Translations under genes and position numbers: made by a program
Assembly: GCF_000379725.1 (NCBI RefSeq)
Contig: NZ_KB903639.1
Coordinates: 1-52,635 of the forward strand
Direction of reading: 5' to 3'
DNA: 52,635 nucleotides
Origin: Cytophaga aurantiaca DSM 3654
GTDB lineage: Bacteria > Bacteroidota > Bacteroidia > Cytophagales > Cytophagaceae
Shown here: positions 1 through 9,285 of the stretch, piece by piece
Layout of the letters: every line of letters starts with the position of its first letter
Numbering within the stretch: the first letter of the stretch is position 1
Notes under the pieces: model-generated
What the model was told of the DNA's origin: nothing
Databases searched by the model: none
What the model saw: the letters and a program-made list of their open reading frames with translations, nothing else

Positions 1-94
1 TCAATAAAATTCGAACCCGATCACCCCAAAAGGAAAAAATAACCGCCGCAGTAATCGTGTCTATCCTGCAATCCTTTAATCGTGTCCGCGATAG

Positions 95-799
95 CTACAA
101 ATACACATTATACCCCAATAAAGATCTGCCACCCATAACCAGCCCTGTGTTACTCGCATCAAACGCATAAGAAACAGAAATCTCATACTGAGCTCCGATA
201 AAATAATTACATAGCTGTTGGGCGAGGAGCGTAGTCCGATCGAAAAATAAAGAATCAGATATTTCGGACAGATTGGTTAGTGTTACTAGAAGATCAATAT
301 CCGGCTCCCCATCTTCAATAAAACTTCCAAGAAGCGTATCGTATCCGAGCGTGGCGAATCCCAATTCCGGTGGACTGTAAGTAGTGATAGGCTTTCGTTT
401 ATAAGAAGTGGAGATTTGAACAGTAGCATCTAGCAGCATTGTTAAACATGCAGAAACTTTGGGAAAATCATCTCGGATCTCATGGATTAAAGGAATGAGT
501 CGTAAAAAGATATATCCTTTTTGCGTGCTTAGGTTATTTAATACGGGATAAAAATCTTTATAGATGTCAATTAAGTTGGATGCGTTTGATATCAATTCAA
601 ATTCATCTTCAAATGAAAAAAGTGTTCGTCTTATATTGAAAAATTCCTGTTCGAAAGGCAGAAAGAAAAGACGGGCATGAGATTCTTCCTCTCTGTGCTT
701 TTTTATTTCTTCAATGATTTCAAGTTTGTTTTCTTTTCCGCTAAAGGAATGAAATATAGATTCTGGTAGTGTATCATAAATTCTGGGAGATTCTAAAAA
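95..799 (-). pseudogene. TssG-like type VI secretion baseplate protein, 5'-truncated remnant
   Basis: The frame reads open from an in-frame TAA at 800-802 down to a TAG at 95-97, with no ATG; the first possible start is a TTG at 593-595, deep inside the conserved part. Reading upstream of that TTG gives segments such as YDTLPESIF and LPFEQEFFNIRR, which resemble the 'YDxLPEGLFH' and 'FxLPFExEFF' regions of TssG from the Bacteroidota T6SS subtype iii. The C-terminus has LGYDTLLG and ends LLGYNVYL, like the LGxDTVLG and LGWxxWL ends of TssG. Weakly TssG-like sequence (FNEETNSYL) continues beyond the stop. I infer a decayed tssG. Family assignment rests on remembered motifs, so confidence is moderate. 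No other T6SS gene is visible in the window. Confidence 0.5.
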
Positions 800-1178
800 T
801 TAAAGATAGGAATTCGTTTCTTCGTTAAAGTGAGAAGATATGTTGGAAACATCTTTTTGTGAGAGGGAGCTGGTTGATTTTACTTATTAGAATTGACACC
901 TACTTTTGTTTTATAAAATAAAATAGCAGATATTTAAAAGCAGCAATTTTTTGGATAGATAAAAGATTTACTTTTTGTAATTCAAAAATTGGTATTCGAT
1001 TATAATCGGATATATCCGTTTAATGAGACAGATAAGATATCAATATATGTAATATACATGTACTTGAGGTAATGCTATCTTACCAAATTTGGGTAATTAG
1101 TCGCACCATGGTGCATATATAAACTAGTTAACAGCAATTTTTCACTTTGACAAAAAAATGATCTAATACTTATAGTAA
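800..1178. other. intergenic region upstream of the HEPN-like gene
   Basis: This AT-rich stretch of about 380 bp has no convincing gene. Its left part is the decayed upstream end of the TssG-like remnant. Further right it holds a perfect 12-bp palindrome, GCACCATGGTGC, at 1103-1114, just after a near-palindrome TACCAAATTTGGGTA at 1081-1095. Either could be an operator for the gene starting at 1179, but nothing proves it. Confidence 0.4.
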
Positions 1179-1835
1179 ATGAGACAACTAGACACGCCAT
1201 ATTACCTTGAACTACAAAGAAGATTTAAAGATATTATACTTTATGTTTCTTGCCATCAAGATAATTTTGAAACCTACTCAATAAAAATTGAAAATCTTTT
1301 TGTGGACACTTGCGCATTCTTTGACAGTTTATGTCAAACATTAATTACTGATATGACAGTTAGCGGACACAGTTTTAGTAATTCTTTATCCGTTAAAAAT
1401 TTCTCAGATAAAATATCTGGGACAGAGTTTTTTAATATGGCTGATTATAAAACACTTTTAGAAAGGGAGTTTACAATGTCTGAAAAAGAAGTAAATCTCA
1501 ATATCTATGAGGATTATTTTTTCGGCAACCCTCAATTTTTATCTAGACCTGTTAACGGATTTAAAATAAAACCATTTGATAATTGGGAAACTGGAGGGGG
1601 ACTAAAGTGGTGGACTGCTTACACAAAATTAAAGCACAACCGACTTTCAAATATAAAAGAAGCAACGCTTGAACAAACGATTTCTTCGTTAGGCGCGACC
1701 TTTATAATTTTATCTCTCAGAAATGAAGTAGATTTTAAAAACGGAAAAATAAGCATTGAATTATACGAAGTATTTTATCCTTTATATTGGGAATTTAAAG
1801 GGAAAGTAGGGACAGGAATCACAATGTGGAAATAA
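1179..1835 (+). CDS. hypothetical protein, HEPN-like C-terminal motif
   Basis: A 218-residue soluble protein without signal peptide or membrane segment. I do not recognise a named family. Residues about 145-185 contain WWTAYTKLKHNR followed by an ATLEQTISSLGA helix. This resembles a recurring 'WWxAYNxxKHxR ... ANLxNxLxALAxL' arrangement in HEPN-like hypothetical proteins, a fold often met in toxins and phage defence. It lies directly upstream of a methyltransferase-nuclease pair, separated by a gene-free 300 bp, and has the same low-GC, lysine-rich composition, which suggests co-acquired cassette DNA. The ATG at 1179 is the first in frame. A defence role is inference from context only. Confidence 0.6.
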   Translation: MRQLDTPYYLELQRRFKDIILYVSCHQDNFETYSIKIENLFVDTCAFFDSLCQTLITDMTVSGHSFSNSLSVKNFSDKISGTEFFNMADYKTLLEREFTMSEKEVNLNIYEDYFFGNPQFLSRPVNGFKIKPFDNWETGGGLKWWTAYTKLKHNRLSNIKEATLEQTISSLGATFIILSLRNEVDFKNGKISIELYEVFYPLYWEFKGKVGTGITMWK

Positions 1836-2138
1836 AAATTAGTAATCGTATATTGAGAAATAGATTGACTAACAAAATAAAATGCTGTTAACAATAGCTA
1901 GTAATTAGTGCAAGTTCGGTTGCAAGGAAACTTCGGTGCGTTACTACCGCATGAATTATTTGAATATTAAGGCATACCTTTCAGTAGTGGTGTGGAAACT
2001 GATGAGCATTAACATTTGCACCAATTACAAGCAACACCGTTACAAGCAAGTGTAGGACGAGCGACAACTCGACAACGAACCGACAAAAAACAAGAATTAA
2101 AATCGTAAATTTACGACCTTAACGATAAGACAAGATAA
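1836..2138. other. gene-free spacer between accessory cassettes
   Basis: No ORF is convincing in this 303-bp gap. It is richer in G and C than the flanking genes and has several short complementary segments, for example CGGTTGCAAGGAAACTTCGG near 1918-1937 and the pair GTGCAAG near 1910 / TTTGCACC near 2016. It has the look of a recombination junction or structured spacer between cassettes, but I could not match it to attC or any RNA family. Confidence 0.3.
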
Positions 2139-3311
2139 ATGGCAAATAGTAATCTGACAAATGCAAAAACGGCAAAGAATGATGAGTTTTATACGCAATA
2201 CCACGACATACAAAAAGAAATTGAAGCTTATTTAGAATTTAACGCTAATGCATTTCGTGGTAAGACGATTCTTATGCCTTGTGACGACCCTGAATGGAGT
2301 AATTTTACTAAATTTTTTGCTCAAAATTTTGAACGCTTTGGAATAAAAAAACTTATAAGCACTAGTTACGCTCCTGACAGTAAAAACTATAAGAGTAACT
2401 ACCAGCCAACGCTTTTTGAAGTCAACGACCCACAATTTGACGAAAATAAAACTGTAAAAAATGGTAAAATATTCACTTTGACAAGAGATAAATCAGGTGA
2501 CGGCAAAATAGACGTAAATGATTTAGAATGGAAATACTTAAAAGGCGACGGAGACTTCAATAGTAATGAGATAAAAATACTAAGAGACGAATCAGATATA
2601 ATCATAACCAATCCTCCTTTTTCATTATTTCGAGATTTTTTAGTTTGGATTGTTGAAGCAAACAAGTCATTTTTATTAATTGGAAATATGAATGCAATTA
2701 CTTACAAAGAATTGTTTCCATTAATAAAAGAAAATAAAGTTTGGTTAGGTGCAACAAATTTTAACAAAGGAATGTACTTTAAAGTACCATCAGACTTTGT
2801 TTACTCTTCAACCTATAAATTTGAAAGAGAACAAAATGGAGAAAAAGTTAGTCGTGTACCAGGTGTTTGTTGGTTTACCAATATAGACCACGGGAGAAGA
2901 CATCAATCATTGCCGTTAATGACAATGGAAGATAATTTTAAATTCAGCAAACACAAAGAAATAAAAGGGAAAGATTCTTACATACAATACGACAATTACG
3001 ATGCTATTGATGTTCCGTTTACTGATGCAATTCCAAGCGATTATGATGGTGTAATTGGTGTGCCAATTACATTTCTTGATAAATATTCACCTGAACAATT
3101 TGAGATTGTCGGTACAAGTGATAATGGTCTTGTTTCTGACGAATACAAAAAGACACCTGGTTTAACAAAAGAATTTGTTGCTGATTACTATAAAGATGGC
3201 GGTACTGGAGCATATAAAGAAGGAAATCCAACAGCAGGATTTTATGAGAATAACATAGCGAAAATGGCTTACAAAAGAATTTTTATCAAACACAAAAGAC
3301 CTATTAAATGA
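2139..3311 (+). CDS. EcoRI-type DNA adenine-N6 methyltransferase
   Basis: A 390-residue protein of the adenine-specific methyltransferase EcoRI family. The catalytic motif NPPF is at residues 158-161, preceded by the ESDIIIT strand as expected for motif IV of N6-adenine methylases. The N-terminal KNDEFYTQ and a following [13 protein letters not shown] segment match the usual start of the family, where the SAM pocket lies. It would transfer a methyl group from SAM to adenine in a specific site. The stop overlaps the start of the DUF262-HNH gene by 4 bp (ATGA), so the two are translationally coupled, which suggests a modification-restriction pair. The target sequence cannot be read from the gene. 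Confidence 0.85.
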   Translation: MANSNLTNAKTAKNDEFYTQYHDIQKEIEAYLEFNANAFRGKTILMPCDDPEWSNFTKFFAQNFERFGIKKLISTSYAPDSKNYKSNYQPTLFEVNDPQFDENKTVKNGKIFTLTRDKSGDGKIDVNDLEWKYLKGDGDFNSNEIKILRDESDIIITNPPFSLFRDFLVWIVEANKSFLLIGNMNAITYKELFPLIKENKVWLGATNFNKGMYFKVPSDFVYSSTYKFEREQNGEKVSRVPGVCWFTNIDHGRRHQSLPLMTMEDNFKFSKHKEIKGKDSYIQYDNYDAIDVPFTDAIPSDYDGVIGVPITFLDKYSPEQFEIVGTSDNGLVSDEYKKTPGLTKEFVADYYKDGGTGAYKEGNPTAGFYENNIAKMAYKRIFIKHKRPIK

Positions 3312-4471
3312 AAACAACTCTAAGAACAGAAATCACAGTCAAAGATATTTGCGATGGATTTGTATATAACCAACTTGAAGGTAAAGGGTTATTTGGTTTA
3401 TCAGGTAAATTAACAATCCAACCAGAATACCAACGCAATTATATTTATGCAGACGGGAAAAGAGATGTTGCCGTTATTGAAAGTATTTTAAAAGGTTATC
3501 CATTAGGTTTAATTTATTTCAATACAGTTAGTTCAGGAAAATTTGAAGTGCTTGACGGACAGCAACGGATTACAAGTTTTGGGCGATTTGTTACAAACAA
3601 ATTTGCTATTAAAGACGAAAGTGGAATGGAGCAAAATTTTGACAGTATTGCAAAAGATAAACAGGAAAAGATATTAAACGCAAAACTCTTAATTTATGAA
3701 TGTGAAGGGACGGAAAGCGAAATCAAAGAATGGTTTAGAACTATAAATATTTCAGGTGTTCCACTCACTAATCAGGAATTACTAAACGCAGTGTATTCTG
3801 GTCCTTTTGTAACACTTGGTAAAGAAGAGTTTAGTAATAGTCAAAATGCGAACATTCAGAAATGGAGTGCTTATATTTCTGGGAGTGTTAATCGACAAGA
3901 ATATTTGGAACGAGCATTCGATTGGGTAAGCAAAGGAAACATTGGCGAATACATGAGTCGACATAGATTGGACACAAACATAACAGAATTGAAAAATTAT
4001 TTTACAAGTGTTATCGATTGGATTTCTTCTGTATTTTCTGACGTTGAAACTGAAATGAAAGGACTTGAATGGGGACGTTTATATGAAACATACCACAAAA
4101 AACCATATAATTTAAAAACCGTATCAGCAGAAGTGAAAAAACTTTATGCTGACCCATATATAAAAACTAGAAAAGGCATTTTTGAATATATACTTGGCGG
4201 TTCAAGAGACACGAAACTTTTAGAAGTTAGAGTATTTGACGAAGCAACTAAAAAATCTGTTTATGCCAAACAAAAGACAGAAGCCGAGAAAAAAGGAATT
4301 TCAAATTGTCCTCTGTGTGCAGTTGGTAACAACACAAACAAAACTAAAATATGGTCATTAGCCGAAATGGACGCAGACCACGTTTCAGCTTGGAGCAAAG
4401 GTGGTGCGACAGACATTAATAATTGTGAAATGTTATGTAAAACTCACAACAGAGCAAAAGGTAATAAGTAA
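3308..4471 (+). CDS. DUF262-HNH endonuclease, probable restriction partner
   Basis: A 387-residue two-domain protein. The N-terminal part is a DUF262 (ParB/Srx-like) domain with YQRNY at 41-45 and the signature DGQQR at 83-87, typical of the nucleotide-using domain of GmrS-type proteins. The C-terminus is an HNH nuclease with a CPLC knuckle at 334-337, the core Asp-His at 357-358, Asn372 and a CKTHN segment near 377-381. The start overlaps the methyltransferase stop by 4 bp. DUF262 proteins are best known from modification-dependent GmrSD systems, where the nuclease part is DUF1524. Here an HNH replaces DUF1524 and a cognate-looking methylase is present, so it may instead act as a restriction enzyme protected by methylation. 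Confidence 0.8.
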   Translation: MKTTLRTEITVKDICDGFVYNQLEGKGLFGLSGKLTIQPEYQRNYIYADGKRDVAVIESILKGYPLGLIYFNTVSSGKFEVLDGQQRITSFGRFVTNKFAIKDESGMEQNFDSIAKDKQEKILNAKLLIYECEGTESEIKEWFRTINISGVPLTNQELLNAVYSGPFVTLGKEEFSNSQNANIQKWSAYISGSVNRQEYLERAFDWVSKGNIGEYMSRHRLDTNITELKNYFTSVIDWISSVFSDVETEMKGLEWGRLYETYHKKPYNLKTVSAEVKKLYADPYIKTRKGIFEYILGGSRDTKLLEVRVFDEATKKSVYAKQKTEAEKKGISNCPLCAVGNNTNKTKIWSLAEMDADHVSAWSKGGATDINNCEMLCKTHNRAKGNK

Positions 4472-4672
4472 ATAAAATGTACGGACAAACCACGACAGAA
4501 AAAACACCAGCTTATAACAGCACCTACCCAAAAAAAAAGCGGGGTTTCGTGTTCCCAAGACACTTTTGTATTTAATCAAACATTAGTTTTTTAAATCAAG
4601 TATTGTGGTAAAAATCCCTGCCTGCGTTTAGATGCAAAACGTATGTACTACATATAAATAAAATCCTCCCTT

Positions 4673-4888
4673 TCACACCCCAACCACCTTACTCAACGAA
4701 ACTCCCAAAGCAGTTGCAACTTCATGTAATGTGAAAATTGTTGGATTAAATCTACCGCTTTCTAATCTTTCAATTGCTTGTCGATCTTTATTGCAAGCTC
4801 TTGCCAGGTCAGATTGCGACCATCCCTTATGTTCACGTAACTCAATAATTCGTAAACCTATTTTTATCTGTAATTCTTCCTTTTTCAC
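4673..4888 (-). CDS. XRE-family helix-turn-helix regulator
   Basis: A 71-residue protein that is essentially one Cro/C1-type helix-turn-helix. The recognition region is WSQSDLARACNKDRQAIERLESG, split here as WSQSDLARACN (helix 2) and KDRQAIERLESG (helix 3), followed by the usual NPTIFTLHEVATALGV. It is convergent with the DUF262-HNH gene and divergent from the gene at 4992. The 103-bp gap upstream of it carries two perfect inverted repeats that are candidate operators. Its size fits either a controller protein of a restriction-modification system or an autoregulator of the divergent gene and umuDC. Confidence 0.85.
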   Translation of the reverse strand: MKKEELQIKIGLRIIELREHKGWSQSDLARACNKDRQAIERLESGRFNPTIFTLHEVATALGVSLSKVVGV

Positions 4889-4915
4889 AATACAATGTGA
4901 AAACTTTATAATTTA

Positions 4916-4977
4916 AATATGTCATCATATATGTTGACATATTGAATTAAAGTTATATAATTGTATCATATAACTTT
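4916..4977. promoter_or_regulatory. two inverted repeats in a divergent promoter
   Basis: Between the XRE regulator and the gene at 4992 lie AATATGTCA (4916-4924) with its perfect inverse at 4935-4943, and AAAGTTATAT (4949-4958) with its perfect inverse at 4968-4977. Loop lengths are 10 and 9, so repeat centres sit about 33 bp, or three helical turns, apart on one face. They are good candidates for binding sites of the adjacent XRE protein. Confidence 0.5.
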
Positions 4978-4991
4978 AACCTTCCACAGCT

Positions 4992-5369
4992 ATGGAAACA
5001 AACAACAAAAATGAAATAATAACGCTTATACTTGCAGATATGCGGAGTCGAAAACTTCTTATTGGACTAGAAGCTACAGGTCTATGTACAGATGATTTTA
5101 ATACAGACCTTTCAGAATTGATTTTTTCAAAATTTGAAATACCTAAGCAACATCTTATTGCAATCAATAACTGGTATGAAGATACTGTATTTTCTATGTT
5201 GGAAACAGATCTAAACAAGTTCAGGCAAAATCAATTATTTTTAGCCGACAGATTATATTATGAGTTATTACAAAAAACAACTCATTGCCAGGTTATGGTT
5301 ACACCTAAAAATAAATTCACTGTATATGCATTATTAGATTGGGCTAAACTTCCAAGATTCGATAATTAG
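4992..5369 (+). CDS. hypothetical protein
   Basis: A 125-residue soluble protein that I do not recognise. It is acidic and helix-rich with no signal peptide or membrane segment. It starts 103 bp from the divergent XRE regulator and is followed after 100 bp by umuD, with a strong hairpin between. Position and orientation make it the likely first gene of a transcript that reaches umuDC if the hairpin is read through. The ATG at 4992 is the natural start because an operator-like repeat ends at 4977. Confidence 0.6.
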   Translation: METNNKNEIITLILADMRSRKLLIGLEATGLCTDDFNTDLSELIFSKFEIPKQHLIAINNWYEDTVFSMLETDLNKFRQNQLFLADRLYYELLQKTTHCQVMVTPKNKFTVYALLDWAKLPRFDN

Positions 5370-5392
5370 AAAATATTTATTTGTTGATATTC

Positions 5393-5447
5393 AATAGATT
5401 GGCCCTCTAATTGCTAAAAATATTAGCAATTAGAGGGCCAATCTATT
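5393..5447 (+). terminator. 25-bp perfect hairpin before umuD (terminator or attenuator)
   Basis: Arms at 5393-5417 and 5423-5447 are perfectly complementary over 25 bp with a 5-nt loop AAATA; the core is TTGGCCCTCTAATTGC. A T-rich stretch (ATTTTTAG) follows on the plus strand. It ends 22 nt before the umuD ATG, leaving little room for a separate downstream promoter. Confidence 0.65.
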
Positions 5448-5469
5448 ATTTTTAGCTAAATATTGAATT

Positions 5470-5898
5470 ATGATAAATCTTTACACGATCGACTATTCAA
5501 CAAGTAAACTGATTCCATTTAGTGAAAATCAACTTGTTTGTGGCTTTCCTTCACCTGCTACCGATTACCTAGACCTATCAATAGATTTAAATAAAGAACT
5601 TATAAGTAATGTTAATGCTACCTTCTGCGGACGTGTAAAAGGTAATAGTATGATTGATGCAGGACTAGAAGATGGGGACGTATTAATAATTGATAGATCA
5701 AAACCGTTGAAGAATAATTCCATCGCTGTTTGTTATCTAGATGGTGAATTTACTGTAAAGCGTGTGAAGGTATTTAAAAGTAAAAAAGAAGTACATCTAT
5801 TGCCGAGCAATAAAAACTTTGAAACAATAATAGTTAAAGAAGATCAGGAGTTTATTATTTGGGGTGTTGTTGTTTATACTATTAAAAAGAATTATTAA
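5470..5898 (+). CDS. umuD: UmuD-like self-cleaving subunit of DNA polymerase V
   Basis: A 142-residue S24-family peptidase. Cleavage to UmuD' activates polymerase V for lesion bypass in the SOS response. The key residues fall at the same numbers as in the E. coli protein as I remember it: a Cys24-Gly25 cleavage site within VCGFPSPA, Ser60 in VKGNSM, and Lys97 in FTVKRV. There is no N-terminal DNA-binding domain, which separates it from LexA. It is followed by umuC after a 6-bp gap. The AT-rich codon usage is like that of the rest of the accessory region, so the operon may have arrived with it. Confidence 0.93.
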   Translation: MINLYTIDYSTSKLIPFSENQLVCGFPSPATDYLDLSIDLNKELISNVNATFCGRVKGNSMIDAGLEDGDVLIIDRSKPLKNNSIAVCYLDGEFTVKRVKVFKSKKEVHLLPSNKNFETIIVKEDQEFIIWGVVVYTIKKNY

Positions 5899-5904
5899 TA
5901 TACT

Positions 5905-7173
5905 ATGTACGCACTTATTGACTGTAACAACTTCTATGCAAGTTGTGAACGTGTATTCAATCCTAGTTTGAATGGTAAGCCTATTGTTATATTAAGTAAT
6001 AATGATGGCTGTATAATCGCACGTTCTAATGAAGCTAAAGAATTAGGTATAGATATGGGTGGTGCGTATTATATGATAGAAAAAGATTTAAAGAAGCATA
6101 ATGTAATAGCCTTTAGTAGTAATTATACTTTGTATGGTGACTTATCACAGCGTGTAATGAACACTTTAGCAGAATTTACACCAGAGATAGAAGTATATAG
6201 CATAGATGAATCGTTTTTAAATTTTGAAGGTTTTGAATTGATCGGTGGCTTAAATAATATTGGTAAAAATATAAAAGCTACGGTATTTCGTAATACTGGT
6301 ATTCCTGTTAGTGTTGGTTTTGCACCTACAAAGACTTTAGCCAAACTCGCTAACAGAATAGCTAAAAAGAATAAATCTTATAATGGTGTTTGTGTACTTG
6401 ACAGCAACGAGAAGATTATGGATTCATTACGTATTATTAAGATTGGTGATGTGTGGGGTGTTGGTAGACAATTTGAAGCTTTACTAAATAATAATAATGT
6501 GTATACTGCTTATGATTTTATTAATCTTCCTGAAGATTGGGTAAAATCTAATTTATCGGTTGTTGGTTTAAGGATGCAAAAGGAACTGAAAGGTATAAAA
6601 TGTATATCATTAGAATTAACAACGGATGCGAAGAAGAATATTTGTACATCCCGTTCATTTGGAAGATACTTAACGGATAAAAGTATAATAGGTGAGGCTA
6701 TGAGTAATTTCGCTAGTCGGTGTGCATTGAAGTTAAGGAAAGATAAAACAGTATGTAGTGTTATTCAAATCATATTATATACCAATAGATTTAAATTAGA
6801 TCAACCACAATACTTCGCTAATAAAACCATTCATTTAGATGTACCAACGAATAATACAATCGAAATTATTAACTACGCACTTAAGGCTTTAGATTTAGTT
6901 TATAGAGATGGTTATCGTTATATGAAGTGCGGTGTAATAGTATCGGGTATTGTTCCGGAGAATAGAATACAACAAAATATGTTTGATAACATCGATAGAT
7001 CAAAGCATAGTAAAGTAAACAATATCCTGGATACGCTCAATAATAGATATGGGGCTGATGTGTTGAAAGTTGGTTCGTTGGGAGTTGCAAAACAATGGAA
7101 TTTAAAAGCAGAAAAACTTAGTAAATGCTATTCTACTAGGTGGAATGATTTAATAACAATTATTGCAATGTAG
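5905..7173 (+). CDS. umuC: UmuC-like Y-family DNA polymerase V catalytic subunit
   Basis: A 422-residue Y-family polymerase, the usual length for UmuC. Catalytic carboxylates are Asp6 ([13 protein letters not shown]) and Asp101-Glu102 (YSIDESFL). The palm-fingers region has [20 protein letters not shown] and an [16 protein letters not shown] segment. The polymerase-associated little-finger domain follows, and QQNMF at 356-360 is a good match for the beta-clamp binding motif of UmuC. With UmuD' it copies across damaged bases, at the cost of mutations. It is encoded 6 bp after umuD. Confidence 0.95.
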   Translation: MYALIDCNNFYASCERVFNPSLNGKPIVILSNNDGCIIARSNEAKELGIDMGGAYYMIEKDLKKHNVIAFSSNYTLYGDLSQRVMNTLAEFTPEIEVYSIDESFLNFEGFELIGGLNNIGKNIKATVFRNTGIPVSVGFAPTKTLAKLANRIAKKNKSYNGVCVLDSNEKIMDSLRIIKIGDVWGVGRQFEALLNNNNVYTAYDFINLPEDWVKSNLSVVGLRMQKELKGIKCISLELTTDAKKNICTSRSFGRYLTDKSIIGEAMSNFASRCALKLRKDKTVCSVIQIILYTNRFKLDQPQYFANKTIHLDVPTNNTIEIINYALKALDLVYRDGYRYMKCGVIVSGIVPENRIQQNMFDNIDRSKHSKVNNILDTLNNRYGADVLKVGSLGVAKQWNLKAEKLSKCYSTRWNDLITIIAM

Positions 7174-7310
7174 AGTATTGCCTTAATTATGGTTGAAATT
7201 TATGTGAACATTATACTGATTATATTTAATTATATTATATTACTATAGATTATTGTAATTCAGCTGGAGAAAAACAACTATAACACTTAGTAAATTAAAA
7301 ATGTATTCTA

Positions 7311-7616
7311 ATGAAAACAATTGAACTTTCTATATCACAGTTTGAATACGTCAATGATGAGGATTGTTTTGGTATATTCCTTAATGAACGAAATACTGTG
7401 TATGATGCTTTAACTTTAGCAGAACAATCTAAATTTCACCATCACGTATTTGATAAACAACAAACAGACCTTTTATATAAGAAGTTTAAAAAGATTGTTG
7501 TAAAGGACGATGATGTACTTTATGGTATTAATAAGGATGGTTCTGAAGTTTTAATAAGTAAAGCTGAAGGACTCTATGAATCGGCTGAGAATATAATTAA
7601 GATTGGTCTAAAATAA
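7311..7616 (+). CDS. hypothetical protein
   Basis: A 101-residue soluble acidic protein with no family that I recognise. It has no signal peptide or membrane segment and is rich in Asp, Lys and aromatic residues (for example IVVKDDDVLYGINKDGSE). It follows umuC in the same orientation after 137 bp of very AT-rich DNA, and could be the last gene of the umuDC transcript or an independent orphan. Confidence 0.55.
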   Translation: MKTIELSISQFEYVNDEDCFGIFLNERNTVYDALTLAEQSKFHHHVFDKQQTDLLYKKFKKIVVKDDDVLYGINKDGSEVLISKAEGLYESAENIIKIGLK

Positions 7617-7793
7617 TTTACTTTTTAAATAGGTAAATACTTTAGGCAAGTAGATACATGTATATACTAGTTATAAGATTCTAGAATTAGTGACACAAAA
7701 TAAAACCGACAAGGATCATTACAATCCAGTGCCGGCTCTCTCAATTAACTACACTTCTAAATAAAGATGTTGGTATTATAAGGCTTTGAATGG

Positions 7794-8045
7794 CTATGGT
7801 ATAGTAAAAATATATTTATCGATAATAAGTAAATTGGTGTTGTAGATATCGTTATAGATAATATCAGTTCCATCAATTCTAAATGGTATAATTCGATTTT
7901 CAATATATAACTGACCTTCTATAATGCGATTTAAAATAGATATTTTTTTGAACTCATAAGAGTGAATACATTTGAAATAATTAATTTCCTCCATTAAAAT
8001 ATAAACATCCCAAATGGAGTATGTGATTTTTTCTGACGTTAACAT
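7794..8045 (-). CDS. hypothetical protein
   Basis: An 83-residue, isoleucine- and tyrosine-rich protein without recognised domain. It is convergent with the gene ending at 7616 and lies just downstream of the LuxR-type regulator on the same strand. No other frame over this stretch is better, so it is probably real. A palindrome at 8105-8146 separates it from the regulator gene. Confidence 0.45.
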   Translation of the reverse strand: MLTSEKITYSIWDVYILMEEINYFKCIHSYEFKKISILNRIIEGQLYIENRIIPFRIDGTDIIYNDIYNTNLLIIDKYIFTIP

Positions 8046-8104
8046 AAAATATTTTTAAAATTTGATTACAACAAAAGTAGTGTATTAATAAAAAAAGAAC
8101 TGTT

Positions 8105-8146
8105 AACAATTGTTATAATTAGCTATGCCTAATACTAACAATTGTT
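8105..8146. terminator. imperfect inverted repeat downstream of the LuxR-type gene
   Basis: AACAATTGTT occurs at 8105-8114 and again at 8137-8146. Each copy is self-complementary, and together with flanking ATAATTAG / CTAATACT they form an 18-bp stem with two mismatches and a 6-nt loop. It is likely to end the minus-strand transcript of the regulator. Confidence 0.4.
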
Positions 8147-8156
8147 AAAATTAATT

Positions 8157-8963
8157 TTAAAAATTTATAATGTTTAGTTTTTCAAAGAGATCATATTTTT
8201 GATTTACTCCAGTTTTAGCATACATATTGCTTACATGCTTTCCCACAGTACGGTCAGAAATGAATAGAACTTCACCTATTTCTTTATATGTATATCCTTT
8301 TACTAAATAGGGGATGATTTCTTTTTCGCGACTGGTAAAATTGAATGTATCAATGAAATGATTATCCTTTCCATCAGATAAAGCTGCCAGCATATCCTCG
8401 TATTTCTTTTTGGATACGGAAGTATTCTTTTTAAGTAGAATAACAATCAATAAAACAAAACAAGAATTAACTATAAAATTCTCTAGTAGAGTACTCAAAT
8501 CAAAATATATAAGAATGGGTAATAACGACCATATCATAAGAGAAACAAAAATAGTTGCAATCTCAACTTTTGAAAAGAGGGAAATTAAGTTGGAATGCTC
8601 TTTGAAAAGAGATGTTATATAAAAATACAGCATACTAAAACCATAAATAATAGGAGCAACTATTTGAAATTCTTTATGAAATTTAAAATAGTTGACTAAA
8701 TAAATAGGCATGATATTAAATAAAACATATGGTGTTAGAAAAAATAATAATCCTCCCCAATAAGCAAAAAACTTTATGGGATTTAGATTAAAGGCCTTTA
8801 AAAAATATACTGGTAAATAAATAGATAAAAGTATATAACTCAAACCAATTAGAGATTTCTGTAATTCAATAGGAAGATGAATCGCCTGATTCGAAAATAT
8901 GCCATGTAAAGTATTATAGAATAAAACTAGAATGGATAATAATAAAAACAAGAATTGCTGCAT
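8157..8963 (-). CDS. membrane-anchored LuxR-type transcription regulator
   Basis: A 268-residue protein with about six to seven hydrophobic helices in residues 1-185, then a short linker and a LuxR/GerE helix-turn-helix at 209-265. The HTH starts FTSREKEI and includes YKEIGEVLFISDRTVGKHV. There is no receiver domain, so the membrane part probably senses a signal directly, an arrangement common in Bacteroidota. It is divergent from the initiator-like gene at 9286 across a 322-bp gap. Its target and signal are unknown. Confidence 0.8.
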   Translation of the reverse strand: MQQFLFLLLSILVLFYNTLHGIFSNQAIHLPIELQKSLIGLSYILLSIYLPVYFLKAFNLNPIKFFAYWGGLLFFLTPYVLFNIMPIYLVNYFKFHKEFQIVAPIIYGFSMLYFYITSLFKEHSNLISLFSKVEIATIFVSLMIWSLLPILIYFDLSTLLENFIVNSCFVLLIVILLKKNTSVSKKKYEDMLAALSDGKDNHFIDTFNFTSREKEIIPYLVKGYTYKEIGEVLFISDRTVGKHVSNMYAKTGVNQKYDLFEKLNIINF

Positions 8964-9285
8964 GATGTTAATATTTGATAATAGATATAAAAGATTATCA
9001 AAAAAAGAAATTTATTAAGAGATGAAAATTTATAATCTTCAAAGCTATAAAATGAGTTAGCTCCGAGCAAGTAAATATTTTCAATAAGGGTCTTTTTTAA
9101 CTTATGTTAAAGTGTAAGTACTATTTATCAAGTAGTTTTTAGAATGACGTACATACAATACTTACATAAATACGTCTTATTTTTTTGTTGTTTACGTTTA
9201 TTACGTATTGTGTAGTCTCATAATCTATTCAATTTTTGCAATCGATTTTACGAACTATATTTTCAATACATAATCATAATAATTC
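8964..9285. other. divergent intergenic region before the element's replication genes
   Basis: A 322-bp AT-rich gap between two divergent genes. It contains several TACGT/GTACAT-type segments (near 9145, 9172, 9202) and an AAGTGTAAGTAC at about 9110-9121 that partly resembles the AAGTGTAC boxes found inside the next gene. Promoters for both flanking genes must lie here. I see no gene. Confidence 0.35.

Noticed and set aside
1836-4560. Integron attC sites around the methyltransferase genes
   Set aside because: Several GTTAAC and TATAACAG-like words suggested this, but no pair of core sites with proper spacing and no integrase could be identified.
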